A DNA stretch of 64,000 bases from Aculops lycopersici (GCA_015350385.1 WNKI01000003.1:974592-1038591); one strand, 5' to 3'. Shown: positions 10,134-23,661, numbered from the stretch's first letter. Notes: generated by a model from the letters alone, not told the origin. A program made the numbers and translations.

Positions 10134-13100
10134 ATGATGGATTTGGACTTTAATAACATGACACCTGAACAACAGCGGCAAATGTTCAGTCAACCACCAC
10201 CAAAGTTGCCCACCACCGAAGAATTGGAGGAAAAATCAAGAAAATGGTTGCAACTCCAAGGCAAGAGGTTTGCCGAGAAGAGGAAGTTTGGCTTCGTCGA
10301 CACTCAGAAGGAGGAAATGCCGCCTGAGCATATAAGAAAGATCATCAAGGATCATGGTGATATGAGCAGTAAAAAATTTAAGCATGACAAGCGAGCTTAT
10401 TTGGGAACATTGAAGTATGTACCCCATGCAATATTGAAACTCCTCGAGAACATGCCAATGCCCTGGGAACAGATAAGAGATGTCCCCGTTTTATACCACA
10501 TAACTGGTGCAATAACCTTCGTCAACGAAACTCCAAAAGTGATAGAGCCAGTATTTATGGCTCAATGGGCAACAATGTGGCTCATGATGCGTCGTGAGAA
10601 GAGGGATCGATTGCACTTTAAGCGAATGCAATTTCCGCCTTTTGACGATGAGGAGCCTCCACTGGATTATGCCGACAACGTGCTCGATGTTGACCCACCT
10701 GAGTCTATCCAACTCGAGCTTGACGAGGAGGAGGACGTTGTTCATGAATGGTTTTATGACCACAAAGGCTTGGTTGGTACGAAGCACGTCAACGGGCCCA
10801 CTTACAAGAGTTGGCAACTCGACATCCCGCAAATGGCTAATCTTTACAGGCTTGCCGATCCCCTTTTGAGTGATATCACAGATGAAAACTACTTCTATCT
10901 ATTCGATCTCAAGTCATTCTTTACCGCCAAAGCCCTGAACTGCGCCTTACCTGGTGGACCCAAGTTTGAACCTCTAGTCAAGGAAGCCTATCAAGCTGAT
11001 GAAGATTGGAACGAATTCAATGACATCGATAAAATAATTATAAGACAGCCCATCCGAACTGAGCTTAGGATCGCATTCCCCTATTTGTACAATAATAGTA
11101 CAAAAAACGTCCACATGCCGAAGTAAGTATCCTAGCATAATATCAACCATTCTACACATATTTTAGGGCTGATCTTTCTTAATCCTCGATCGATTCGCCA
11201 AAGGCTATGTGTTATATCAAAGTGTTTGTTTTCACATCTAAACGAATCCCATCTTGGGCAAGATTAGTTTGAAAGCAATATGACAGTACTCTTGCCATTC
11301 TCTGATTTCATCTTGATTGGAGTATCTCAGCGAACTGTCCACATTTCTTTACGTAAACTCATCGATTGATACTAACCATCTAAATCTATCTAACCATGAT
11401 ATAACAGGTACTACTCAGTGCGCAATGTATACTTCAAGCCCTCTACCATAGCACCAGACATACCTGCTTTCCACTTTGACGACAGTATTATCAACCCTAT
11501 AAAACCACCAGTGAGAGATCGTCGTGGCAAAGATAGACCTCAACCAATTTTACCCGAAGAGGACGAAGACTTCTCGCTACCTGTCGAAATTGAGCCGTTT
11601 TTTCAAGAGTATGAGCTACAAACCCCTAATACTGCCGATGCGATATCACTACTATGGGCACCAGAACCGTTCAACAAGAGATCCGGTCGCACCAAGAGAA
11701 CTCTGGATGTACCTGTTGTCATGTCTTGGTACAAAGAACACTGCCCACCTGTTTTCCCAACTAAGGTTAAGGTATCTTACCAAAAGCTACTCAAATATCA
11801 TATTCTCAATAGACTACATTACCGCCGCCCAAAACCCAAGAAGAAGAGGTATCTATTCAAGTCCTTCAAAGCAACCAAATTCTTTCAAACTACAACCTTG
11901 GATTGGGTTGAGGCCGGTTTGCAAGTATGCCGTCAGGGGTACAATATGCTAAATCTATTGATACATCGCAAGAATCTCAATTATCTACATCTAGACTATA
12001 ACTTCAATCTCAAGCCAGTGAAAACACTAACCACCAAGGAGCGTAAGAAGTCTCGTTTTGGTAACGCGTTTCACTTATGTCGTGAAATATTGAGGTTGAC
12101 AAAACTTCTAGTTGATTGTCATGTTCAATACCGTCTGAACAATATTGATGCATATCAGTTAGCGGACGGCCTGAACTATGCGTTCAATCATGTAGGCCAG
12201 CTGACTGGAATGTACCGATACAAGTATAAGCTTATGCGTCAAATTAGAACTTGCAAAGATCTCAAGCATCTGATATATTACAGATTCAACACTGGTCCGG
12301 TTGGCAAGGGTCCTGGATGTGGTTTTTGGGCCCCAAGTTGGAGGGTGTGGTTATTCTTTCTGCGTGGAATAACACCTTTGTTAGAAAGATGGCTTGGGAA
12401 CTTGTTAGCACGTCAGTTTGAGGGTCGTCACTCGAAGGGTATCGCCAAGACTGTAACGAAACAAAGAGTTGAGAGTCACTTCGACTTGGAGCTACGTGCT
12501 TCCGTTATGCACGATATTGTGGATATGATGCCAGATAATATCAAACAAAATAAGGCCCGTGTGATACTACAGCATCTCAGTGAAGCTTGGCGTTGTTGGA
12601 AGGCTAATAAACCTTGGAAGGTTCCTGGTATGCCAATACCCATAGAGAATATGATCTTACGGTATGTCAAGATGAAGGCTGATTGGTGGACCAATACCGC
12701 TCACTACAATCGTGAAAGAATCAGGAAGGGTGCCACAGTTGACAAGACAGTTTGTAAGAAGAATCTGGGTCGACTAACTAGACTTTACTTGAAGGCTGAA
12801 CAAGAGAGACAGCAAAACTATACCAAGGACGGACCTTACATCACACCAGAGGAATCAGTCAAAATTCATGAAACAGTGATTCATTGGCTATCAAACCGAT
12901 GCTTCAACCCTATCCCATTCCCTCCACTAGCTTACAAGCACGATACCAAGTTACTCATATTAGCCCTCGAGCGTCTCAAAGAAGCATACAGCGTGAAAAG
13001 TAGACTAAACCAATCTCAAAGAGAAGAGCTAGGTCTGATTGAACAAGCTTACGACAATCCCCACGAAGCTCTGTCTAGAATCAAGAGACACTTGTTGGTC

Positions 13101-16100
13101 GGTAGGTGCTTCAAGGAAGTCGGCATCGAGTTTATGGATCTGTACTCCCACTTGATTTGTGTCTATGAAATTGAACCACTTGAGAAGGTAACTGATGCTT
13201 ATTTGGACCAATACCTATGGTATGAAGCTAGCAAGCGTAAGCTATTCCCCGCTTGGATTAAACCTGGTGATTCTGAGCCACCTCCGTTATTGGTCTACAA
13301 GTGGTGCCAGGGTATCAACAACTTGACAGATTTTTGGGAAACCGGTGAAGGTGAATGTAATGTTTTGTTGGAGTCAAACTTCGAGAAGGTTTATGAAAAG
13401 ATTGACTTCATCTTCTTGAGAGAACTTCTCAAACTTATTGTCGACCACAACTTGGCTGACTACATGGTTGCAAAGAACAACGTGGACATCAACTACAAAG
13501 ATATGAACCACACCAACAAGTATGGATTGATTAGAGGACTTCAATTTGCTTCATTTATAGCACAGTTTTATGGCCTAGCTCTTGACTTGTTGGTCCTAGG
13601 CTCGCGTCGTGCTGCTGAAATGGCCGGCCCGCCTGATATGCCAAATGATTTCCTGACCTACGAAGACATTGAAACGGAAACTGCCCACCCAATTCGACTG
13701 TATTGCAGGTACATCGACAAAATCTACATGGTCCTGAGGTTTGATGCCCAGGAAGTCCGTGAGCAAATCAAAAGTTACCTCACTGAACATCCAGATCCAA
13801 ATAATGAGAATATCGTTGGCTACAATAACAAGAAATGTTGGCCTCGTGATGCGCGAATGAGACTCATGAGAAACGATGTTAACTTAGGCCGTGCGGTTTT
13901 TTGGCAAATCAAGGATAGATTGCCTCGGTCTGTCGCTACACTTGAATGGGAGAATAGTTTTGTTTGTGTTCATAGCAAGGACAACCCAAACTTTTTATTC
14001 AACATGTGCGGCTTCGAATGTCGAATCTTACCCATTTGTCGAATGCCAACCAAAGCGAATCGTGCTGAAAGGTTCATGTCCAAGAAGGATGGTGTTTGGA
14101 ATTTGAAGAGCGAAGCTACACAGGAGATCACAGCTCAATGCCATCTGAGGGTGGACGAGGACTCATTGCAAAAATTCAACAACAGAATCAGGCAAATCCT
14201 CATGGCTTCCGGTTCAACCACATTCACCAAGATTATCAACAAGTGGAATACAGCGGTGATTGGACTCATGACTTACTTCAGAGAGGCAGTGGTAAATACA
14301 CAGGAGTTGCTAGATCTACTGGTGAAGTGTGAGAACAAGATACAAACACGAGTCAAGATTGGTCTCAATTCCAAGATGCCCTCTAGATTTCCACCTGTTG
14401 TCTTTTATACTCCGAAAGAACTTGGCGGCTTAGGAATGTTGTCGATGGGTCACATTTTGATTCCCCAATCTGATCTCAGATGGTCGAAGCAAACTGATGC
14501 TGGAATAACGCATTTTAGAGCTGGCTTGACTCACGAGGAGGATGCGCTCATACCCAATTTGTATAGGTATATCCGATCCTGGGAAATCGAATTCGAGGAC
14601 TCCATTAGGGTTTGGTCTGAGTATGGGGTGAAGAGACGAGAAGCGGAGGAGCAAAATAGGCGACTAGCTCTTGAGGATCTGGAGGATAGTTGGGATCGTG
14701 GTATACCTAGAATCAACACACTATTCCAGAAGGATCGCCAAACTTTGGCCTATGATAAAGGTTGGAGAGTGAGGACTGACTTCAAGCAATATCAAATGTT
14801 GAAACAGAATCCCTTCTGGTGGACACATCAACGTCACGACGGTAAATTATGGAACTTGAATGATTACCGAACCGATATGATCCAGGCCTTAGGTGGTGTC
14901 GAGGGTATTCTAGAGCACACTTTGTTCAAGGGTACAAATTTCCCCACTTGGGAAGGCTTGTTTTGGGAGAAGGCCAGTGGTTTTGAGGAATCGATGAAGT
15001 ACAAGAAGCTCACCAATGCTCAGAGATCTGGTTTGAATCAGATCCCAAATCGTCGCTTTACCTTGTGGTGGTCGCCAACAATCAACAGGGCAAACGTATA
15101 CGTCGGCTTCCAAGTTCAACTCGACCTGACAGGTATATTTATGCACGGTAAGATTCCAACTCTAAAGATTTCGCTCATTCAAATATTCAGAGCTCACATG
15201 TGGCAAAAGATACATGAGTCTCTAGTTATGGATATGTGTCAGGTATTCGACCAGCAACTTGATGCCTTGGGCATAGAAACAGCACAAAAAGAAACAATCC
15301 ATCCTAGGAAGTCATACAAGATGAACTCAAGTTGTGCAGACATTCTATTGTTTGGTTCCAACAAGTGGGAAGTTATTGAACCTTCACTCTTGGCTCAGAA
15401 CGAAGCTTACACTGCCGGCCACACCACAATGAAGTACTGGGTTGACATCCAGCTCAGATGGGGCGACTTTGACTCGCACGATATCGAGCGATATGCTCGC
15501 GCAAAATTTAACGATTACACAACCGACAACATGAGTTTGTATCCATCGCCATTCGGTGTGGTTGTTGCTGTTGACTTGGCCTACAACATGTACTCGGCCT
15601 ATGGTCATTGGTTCAAATACTTAAAGCCCCTGATGCGTCAGGCTATGGCCAAGATCATGAAGGCCAACCCAGCTTTGTATGTTTTGAGGGAACGTATTCG
15701 TAAGGCCCTACAGTTATATTGCTCAGAACCAACTGAACCCTACCTGTCATCTCAGAACGTCAGCGAGTTATTCTCGAATCAGACAACTTGGTTCGTCGAT
15801 GATACAAACGTTTACCGAGTTACAATCCACAAGACATTCGATGGTAACTTGACAACAAAACCAATCAATGGAGCTGCCTTTATATTTAATCCCCGAACTG
15901 GACAATTGTTCTTGAAAGTTATTCACACCAGCGTTTGGTCTGGACAAAAGCGTCTAGGTCAGTTGGCTAAGTGGAAGACTGCCGAAGAAGTTGCTGCACT
16001 AATTAGATCTCTACCAATAGAGGAGCAGCCCAAGCAAGTTATAGTTACGCGAAGAGGAATGTTGGACCCATTAGATGTAAGTATAATTTTATTCAAACTA

Positions 16101-17736
16101 ATCATTTATGACGGCATTTCTTCGAGATTCAATACTTTAATCACCGAGTATAGGATTCAAAAGTATGCCAAAAACAGATTCGTCTGCCTAATCATAGTGC
16201 TACGTTGATCTTGACATGATCGTCGCAGTCTCAATGGGCAGATACATTTTATTTAAAAATAATTTATCATCTTGATTATATGTATAGACTCGCTAACCCC
16301 ATCTCTCAACATCTCCCCTCCCTCCAACATACAAATTTCATCAGGCGAATCTGCTGGACTTTCCAAACATCGTCATTAGAGGAAGCGAACTGCAGTTGCC
16401 ATTCCAGGATTGTCTCAAGGTGGAAAAGTTTGGTGATCTTATATTGAAAGCTACGCAGCCTCAGATGTTATTGTTTAATTTGTACGACGATTGGTTGGAA
16501 ACTGTCGAGACTCATACTGCATTCTATCGACTTATCATGATACTGAGAGCTTTGCACGTGAATAATGAAAAGACAAAGACAATATTGGTACCGGACACGA
16601 GTACAGTCGTGCAACCTCATCACATTTGGCCCACGTTAAGCAATGACCAATGGACGGAAGTCGAGTCTAAGTTGAGGGCTCTCATTTTGATGGACTATGG
16701 AAAAAAGAACAATGTTAACGTTATGTCACTTACTGGACCCGAGCAACGAGACATTATTTTGGGTATGGAAATTTCGGCTCCCTCAGCACAACGTCAACAG
16801 ATTGCCGAGATTGAGAAGCAGGTCAAGGAACAGGGACAACTCACAACGACCACCTCGCGAACGGTCAATAGACATGGTGATGAGATTGTAACAACAACCA
16901 CCACCAACTATGAGACGGCAACATTTGCTGGTAGTACAGATTGGCGAATTAGAAAGTTAAATGTTGGCAATTTGTACTTGAGATCGAACAACATTCACTA
17001 CGGACGTGGTGATATTCAGGACACCAACTACACCTACACGATGCCGTTGAACTTGCTGAAGAAGTTGATCTCAACGTCGGACTTGCGAACTCAGATTGCC
17101 GGTTACATGTACGGCCTGAGTCCCAAGGATGGCCCACTTGTCAAGGAGATTAAGTGTATTGTAATTCCACCGCAACGAGGCACCAATCAAATGGTCTTCC
17201 TGCCCAGTCAACTTCCCAACCACAAACTTCTGGACAATTTGGAGCCCCTAGGTTGGATTCACACTCAATCGAACGAGGTGCCGGGATTGGCGCCTCAGGA
17301 TGTGGTCACGCACCAGAACATCATGGTTGAGCATATGCGAAGCGAAAACGACAAGACCATTTGTGCAACACTCTCGTTCACCCCCGGCTCCTGTACCTTA
17401 TCTGCCTTCCGGATCACCTCAAGTGGTTACGATTGGGCTAAGCGCCAGCCGTCGCCGCAAAACGTGAATCCGCAGGGATTTCTGCCATCACATTACCAAC
17501 GAGTCAAGATAATCTCGTCAGATAAGATCACTGGCTTCTTTTTGGTTCCAACAAACGATTCTTGGAATTACAATTTCCGCGGCGTTCGCTTTCAGCCGGA
17601 AAACAAGTACAGTTTGGAGCCTGGAGTACCGAAGGACTTTTACACTGAAATCCATCGTCCCGACCACCTGATGTCGCGAACTCGCGGCGGAGCAAACGAA
17701 GAAGACTCGGTTGTGGTTGACGATTACGTCAATTAA
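10134..17736 (+). CDS. PRPF8: Pre-mRNA-processing-splicing factor 8 (three exons)
   Basis: Exons 10134-11122, 11408-16076 and 16345-17736 join in frame to 7050 nt, giving 2349 residues (human about 2335). Introns fall after residue 329 (splitting a Lys codon) and after residue 1886 (phase 0). Both use GTAAGT donors and CAG acceptors. Sequence identity to PRP8 is very high throughout, for example [15 protein letters not shown] near the N-terminus, [29 protein letters not shown] in the linker/endonuclease-like region, and [20 protein letters not shown] in the RNase H-like domain. The C-terminal Jab1/MPN domain is present ([14 protein letters not shown]), and the protein ends with a short acidic tail of its own. 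PRPF8 is the U5 snRNP scaffold that cradles the spliceosome active site and regulates Brr2. It was probably kept complete here although most neighbours lack introns. Confidence 0.97.
11123..11407 (+). other. PRPF8 intron 1
   Basis: 285 bp, GTAAGT donor and TAACAG acceptor. An ACTAAC branch-point-like sequence lies about 35 nt before the acceptor. Joining restores the expected PRP8 segment around [11 protein letters not shown]. Confidence 0.9.
16077..16344 (+). other. PRPF8 intron 2
   Basis: 268 bp, GTAAGT donor and CATCAG acceptor, with a C/T-rich stretch upstream of the acceptor. Joining gives MLDPLD followed by [10 protein letters not shown], matching PRP8. Confidence 0.9.
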
Positions 17737-17795
17737 ATTTTCCGATCTTTTGATGACGCAACAACAACATTCTTTGTATTACTTCTCAGTCTATT

Positions 17796-17801
17796 TTTAT
17801 T
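17796..17801 (-). terminator. Polyadenylation signal AATAAA of POMGNT1
   Basis: AATAAA on the minus strand about 65 nt after the POMGNT1 stop. It lies in the 128-bp gap shared with the convergent PRPF8 3' end, so the two 3' UTRs probably overlap or abut. Confidence 0.5.
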
Positions 17802-17864
17802 TATCAACAACTTGAAGGATGTTCGGTTAGGACTTGAACAAATAACCAAGCTTTAATGTGAGCC

Positions 17865-20800
17865 TCAAGCGAGATTGAATGGGATCAAGTGCTCGGGCTT
17901 CAGGTGTGAGTATGGCGACGCAGGTGCGCCTATGACTAGAGTTGGCCGGCCGCTCAGGTGCAGGCGCCAGGCTGACTTGTGCTGGCCCCTGGCGTCCAGG
18001 TCCCAGATGTGCCAGCACTTGGCCAGCTTGAGCCAGTTTCTGAAGTCGTGCTGGTCAATCATTTCGATAAATATCACATCGTGTTTGTTACTGTTTGTTA
18101 CCTTAGTATATCTCTCTTCTTCTTTTTTAATTATCTCATCTTTGGCACTAGCTAGCTGATTGTCGTGACTCTTGTAGTTTAACTTGCGATTGATCAGGGA
18201 GCAGAGAAAGTTGGTGGCGTTTCTAGATTTAGAAGTTTCATCATCCAGATCTATTGAGTCATATTTAAGCTCGATAACGTTTGCACTCCTTACTAGTTGC
18301 TCCATCATTCTTTCGTACTCCTCGCTCTTGAGCCGATTTAAATTTGCAAACTTAGCCTCGGGTTTTGAGTCTCCAGTTTGCAGGTAGAAGGCGTGTTTGC
18401 TAAAGTACTCGCGCTGAAAGTATGAGTTGATGTTGGTGCCCATGGAGCCAAAGTGGAAGGTTCGCGAAATGTCAGGTATAAGACACTCGCGTCCCTTTCT
18501 CACGCTGGAGGTTCTGATCCACATATCCCAATCGTGCGGATGCTCAACAGAGGGCCAATTCAGCTCGAGCTCCTGTTTGAAGAATTGTCTACTTAGCATC
18601 CAACCTAAACCTGGCATGGTCTCAATGCGATAAATTAGCCCACCACTTCCCTCGCCTGGCTTCAGATTATCTCTTTGGCCAACTGTGTGCTCGTAGCCTT
18701 GATCGTTCCAGCAGCTAACGCAGTAGAGCGTTGGATCGTCGCGGAGCAATCCAAGCGTTTGGTTAAAATAGACTAGCGCATCGCGAGAAATGTCAAGATC
18801 CTCCTCGAATATAATTGCAAACTGCGCCTCTGGGAACAATTCAAAGGCTGCAGTCAAGCTCGACTTGTAATGGTGCGAGATCCTTGCGCTCCGTTGGCCC
18901 TGGGGTTTCTGTTGGACCACTCGGAGGTTAAGTAGGCGACAAACCATTAGTGGCTCGTGGTAGAAGCCGTCAATGAAAACAACCACTTGTCTCGAATCAA
19001 TCCCGTCGGCTGCCAGCAGCGAGCGCAACATTCGGTACAGGTAATAGGGCCGATTGCTGGCCATCACCAGTATTGGCACTTGGCTTAGTTGGTTGTTTTC
19101 AATCTGATTGGTTTTTTGATTGGAATTGGAATTGGAATTGGAATCGGAATAGGAATTTTAGTTTAGTTGGTTTTTGATTGGACGGTTGGAATTATTTAGA
19201 ATCTTTGTTTGTTTTGGTGGAGTTCAAACAATCAATCGTCAAATTGCTTACCTTCGGCGGCGCAAAAGTTATCGGCACCAGCGAGTTGCCGTTAGCGTCG
19301 CAGTCGCACACCTGACCGTAACCCTCGATCCGATTGCAAAACTCTCGCCGTCTCTCGTCCTCGGCGCTCGAGTTGCTTGTTTGCCAGAGGCACTTCCGGT
19401 TGGTGGAAGTGCCACCATCCAAAAGCGGAACTCGAGCCCAAATTTCCAAGGGCTCGGCCCAATTCGAGAAACTCGCCGACTTGCTCAGGGATTCGGCCAA
19501 ATTGAATTGCTTTGAGTGGGTCTCAATGTGATGCTTCAGTGACTCGCCCACCTGTAGGTCGGTTTCACTCAAACTCTGCTTCCTCAGTATCAGCGCCCAC
19601 ATGTCGCGCCACTGGAGTTGCTTTATGAAGCGACTGCCAAGTTTTTGCAACGACTTCCTCGCTATCGAAGTGGGCGCCATCTTAAAGGTGGCCTCGTCCT
19701 TCACGGCCAGTATTAGCAGTCGGCCATCTTGAATCATCTCCAAATAATGGCACAGCTCCTCGTCTTGATTTGGCAGGTAAGTGTCGAACACTCGGCTGGA
19801 CATGAGGTATCCGTCGAATTGGTTCAAGACCAACACGTGGATTCCCCGGTTGTTGCTGTCATTATTTGTTTGCTCAGAGGGCGGCGTGGTGGTTGCTGTT
19901 GCACTGGTGGATAATTTTTTCATCGACGAGGCTGATGTTGACGCAAGTGGCGCAAAAATTACCTCGCGAGTCTCGCTATCATAAACGAGCTGCCTATTTA
20001 CCCTGACACTCACCCGGCCTCTGCTCGACTTGACCCTAATGTCGAGCCACCGGGTATTGTTGTTATTACTGTTGTTATTACCATTATTATCACCAATTTT
20101 GTACCTGGACTCCTCACTAGTTTTAATCTCCTCACTAATCTGGAGCAGTTTCTGCTTCTCCCAGTCGAATCCTCTTGCAGGTGGTTCCTGATTTCGGTGA
20201 CGCCTGGCGCGGCTTTGCACCGTCGACGTGCTCCAGCCGCTCGGTTTAACCTGATGCACTGAAAGTCGTCGTCGTCGTCGTCGGCGGCGGCGGCGCAGTT
20301 GCCGTTGAGTTGCATCGCTTGCCAGTGAGCTTAATTTACCTGTTTGGGCTCCGGCTGCGCTCTTCACCTCCCTGACCGCTGAGCCCTCAGATGAGTTTAT
20401 CTCCTCAGGTTGATCTTCTAATAATCGGGTCACGCCGCCACTAGACAGGTCGCTGGTTGACGAGCTAAAGTCAGTAGATGACGACGACGACGGCGAGTAG
20501 CTCAAAGGCGAAGACAATTGACTGGTGGTCGTTTGGCCGTTTGTTTCCGTTGCATTCGCATCGCCGCTTTCGTCGTCATTATCGTCCACTTCATCGATTG
20601 GTTCACCTCTCCTGGCCTCGCGAGCGGCAATCGTCGACTGCCCGTCACTTTCTCTGTACGATTGAGGCGCAACCATTGAGCCCACAGTGCTCACCTGTCG
20701 GCCGTTGTAATTTGGCGCCGGCGTTACACGGTTTGCGGGTGATAAGTTGATATTATTAGCGCTATCGTCGTAATCGTTGAGCGACTCAATTGTGTTGCTC

Positions 20801-21021
20801 CTACGAAGAACCAAGCGGCGACTTCCGGCTACAATATTTAGTGTCGCGTTGTCCCGCTTTGCCTTGATTGTTGTTGGTGCTTCTATTTTTGACGTTATTG
20901 TTGGCGTTGAAATTGTGAATTGAGTTGTTAAATCTGGCGGCTTGTCTTTGGTGGCAAATAGGAAAATAATATTCACGCCCAAAGTGACGACTAGTGTTGT
21001 GTAAAATAGAGCTCTGAACAT
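17865..21021 (-). CDS. POMGNT1: Protein O-linked-mannose beta-1,2-N-acetylglucosaminyltransferase 1 (two exons)
   Basis: Exons 21021-19252 and 19103-17865 join in phase 0 to 1002 residues (human 660). A type II signal anchor lies near residues 8-26. About 290 residues of low-complexity stem follow, including an Arg run near 240-250. An ILEI/FAM3-like stem domain spans roughly 320-500, then the Cys-containing link EGYGQVCDC, then the GT13 catalytic domain across the exon junction. The catalytic domain shows MASNRPYYLYRMLRSLL, the metal-binding EEDLD at 690-694, NDQGYEHT, METMPGLGW with W-D-x-D-M-W, and GRECLIPDISRTFHFG. The family adds GlcNAc to O-mannose on alpha-dystroglycan in the Golgi. 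The ILEI stem separates it from MGAT1, the other GT13 enzyme. The extra length lies in the stem only. Drosophila is generally reported to lack this enzyme, so its presence fits a non-dipteran arthropod. Confidence 0.93.
19104..19251 (-). other. POMGNT1 intron with TTGGAA hexamer repeat
   Basis: 148 bp, donor GTAAGC after residue 590, acceptor CAATCAG. The plus strand carries four to five tandem TTGGAA units around 19120-19150, which on the transcribed strand form the pyrimidine-rich tract upstream of the acceptor. Confidence 0.85.
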
Positions 21022-23026
21022 TTTGGCACTTTTTAGATGTGAAATTATATATATATATGTATTTATATTGCAACTACCACTACTTTCACTATGTACTACT
21101 ACAACTAATCATACCACTACCTCTATGATTTAAAATGATTGTCCTCATTGGCGCAGTGGACGCGCATTTCCGGTTCCTTCCCTTCAACTCACCAGTTTCA
21201 TCTAACTGGCTGCTTGTTGATTGGCGTTCAAAAAATTTATCAATGGATTATGACGACGTCGTCGACCTGTTGTTGTTTTTTCACATGGTTTGGTTTGAAT
21301 TGAATCGGAAATAAAAAATTGGTTAGTCTTTGTTGGTGAGAGGAGAATCGTTGTTTCCCTGCTCGAGGCGCATGCGCATAAAAGCCACAATTTTCAGAAG
21401 AGCAGCCACCTGTTACTTCCTGGCGATCAGATGGGTGCTTTAGATGAAGTGACCACATCAGATCAAGTCGGGTTTCTTTTGCAGTGCCAATTATTATATG
21501 AGAAACGAGGCGAGAGATTGATTCGAGACGACACGCCCACCTCGCCAAGAGATAATCTGCACAAATCCCATTGTCGCGAATTCCGAGCGGAAAAGAGGCG
21601 AAACGCAATGGAAAAAACAAGCATGACCAGTGAGCTAGCCATAGAATAGAAGTGAAAGTCTACCACCACAGCCACCTCCATTACTAATGCTAATGCCAAT
21701 GCCAAAGCTAATGCCCTCCAATTGAATGAATTTAAAGCCAGAGTTATTACGTTGGAGGAGGAGGAGGAGAAGCTGGAAAAGCAGAACAACAATGCGAGCA
21801 AATCGAAGCTCTGGAAGCCGAGCAGCAGATTTGGCGGCTAGATAATAATCCAAATGGTCCAATAATTCACCATTCCACAAAACGAGAGCCACTAGCCGTT
21901 TATCGCTCGTCTCTGTTTGTATCGCTTGCGCGTTTACTTCACATTGCTTTCCGCTTACAAACCTTACCTGCGTTATTCTGCCAAAATGCCCCTCGAGTGT
22001 TTGAGGCAGAGAGAGAGAGTCTCGCTGTAATTCGGGGTTTTGTCAGATTTCAGCCAAACAAGAAAGGACTTCACTTTTGCAGTTGCTCTGAACTGCTGTT
22101 CATTTGGCGCCGACTATTTGAGCAAAAGAGTGCAAAAGCGAGAGTGGCTCTCCCCTTTGGTGCAACTCTTTTCTGCCTCTCATTTTGGCGCACTCAAACG
22201 TATTTCGGCCAGAGAGCAGAGAAGGACCCACTCAGCTGGGCTTACTTCGTTTCAGCTGCGCCTTTGACTAGTACTTCCTGTTGAGTTTGAGTTGATGTCT
22301 CAAAGGCAGTGGCGCTGGAATTTGCAGCCGAGACCTCGACGGATTACACGGGCAAAACCTTTTAGTCTGTCGGGTTCGATTTTGACCGAGTGGTAGTGGC
22401 TCCTCCGGCTGCTGGTCGCCGGTGAATGGGAAACCTCTAAAAAGTTTCACCTGTCTCGCGCTTCCTCTGAACGGCTACCGACAGAACCACAAACCGATTG
22501 GCTCTCTAGTGGAAGTTACATAAGCAGCAAAGTAATCCTATTTATCACCTTGCTCCCGAGAAGATTTGTCGGCCTTCGCCTTTTATTTTTTCAAACTAAC
22601 CTGGAGTATCTCTAGTCGGGTCCAGTGGAGTGCAGTGCGGTGTGGTTGGTGTGGTTTCTTTTGGCACAGAGTCAGAGGCGACACTCCGACGAGATGTGTA
22701 AAGCATCAGAGACGGTAAGCCAAGTTTGGTGCCACTCGCAACACGAAGTTAGGTAATGGATCGAGGGTTCGCGGCGACCGGTTGCGGATGGGAGGCGCAG
22801 CTCAATGCGAATGGGAGGATGCGCCGAGTGAGCCGAGAAGGTGGAATTGCGATACTCTTTCAAAGTGTCGTGCTGCGCTCGGTGGTTGGCGCTTTGTTGT
22901 CGCAAACTCTCGCGTGGGATGCGCTGGGACAAAAGTATGAGAGTAGTGTTGAAGGCAAAGACAAAGAGATGAGAGCTCATAGTTGTTGGCGCTAGAAGTT
23001 GCGAGTAGGAATGGAACTAGTGGCGC

Positions 23027-23027
<1 letters not shown>

Positions 23028-23060
<33 letters not shown>
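23028..23060. repeat. (GAC)11 microsatellite
   Basis: Eleven uninterrupted GAC units, followed by AAC/ACC-rich sequence and then, 40 bp on, by a TATA box. Confidence 0.95.
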
Positions 23061-23100
23061 AGCAACAACACCACCAACAACAACAACGGCGACGATATAA

Positions 23101-23108
23101 TATAAAAG
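23101..23108 (+). promoter_or_regulatory. Candidate TATA box, orphan core promoter
   Basis: TATAAAAG is the metazoan TATA consensus. A start site would be expected near 23130, pointing right. No coding region begins nearby, so it would serve a non-coding RNA or a distant 5' exon of the secreted-protein or receptor-cyclase gene. This rests on the motif alone. Confidence 0.3.
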
Positions 23109-23163
23109 CCAGCATGTGAGCTGTTGGCATTGCCGCCACCGGCGCTGCCGCTGAGTGGTTGGC

Positions 23164-23203
23164 GCGCCTAGCGACTTTTCGCCGCTTACCAGTCGCTAGG
23201 CGC
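23164..23203. repeat. 13-bp perfect inverted repeat
   Basis: GCGCCTAGCGACT at 23164-23176 is exactly reversed and complemented at 23191-23203, with a 14-nt spacer. If the TATA box at 23101 is used, this hairpin lies in the first 75 nt of the transcript. Confidence 0.9.
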
Positions 23204-23643
23204 CTCGCGGTATTCATTTGGTTTGTGTTTGTGATACTAAACTCGGTGGTCGTTTGCAAATAGCAGCAAAGGCAAACAATATTAGTGCACGCGACACAAG
23301 CACAATACTCCCCAACTGACCCAAAGTTACGTCATCACTAGTGGCGCCGCTGGTTGCAACTCGGAGCATGCGAAACAAGACCAAAGAGACAGAGGGAGAG
23401 AGGGAAAGAGACAAAATGAGGCGCGCGATTTGCTGCCGCTCCTCTGGCCGTGAAACTTTCTGGCCAACTGGCTTATCGCTATGCTCCTCTAATACACGTA
23501 AAAAATATACACGTTTCTCACCGGACCAAAAGCAGTCCGACTTTTTGACGCCACGATCATTTCTCGTCGTGGTGGTGGTTGTTTTCTGCTCGCTTGAGTT
23601 GGTTGAAATGGAGTTGTGTATTCATCCTTCTCTCAGGAGAGAT

Positions 23644-23661
23644 AGAGAGAGAGAGAGAGAG
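23644..23661. repeat. (AG)n tract
   Basis: Nine AG units; a possible GAGA-factor-type site. Confidence 0.9.

Noticed and set aside
10134..17736. Three separate genes for the three long PRP8 reading frames
   Set aside because: Consensus splice sites at 11123/11407 and 16077/16344 join them in frame into one full-length PRPF8.
19120..19152. The tandem TTGGAA hexamers as a CRISPR-like or satellite array
   Set aside because: Only four to five units within a 148-bp intron, with no spacers; it is a simple repeat.
21149..21220. A tRNA-like A box (TGGCGCAGTGG)
   Set aside because: No anticodon stem can be drawn and no B box follows at the right distance.
22330..22400. A GGTTCGA B-box-like sequence
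   Set aside because: The flanking bases do not pair as a T stem, and no A box precedes it.
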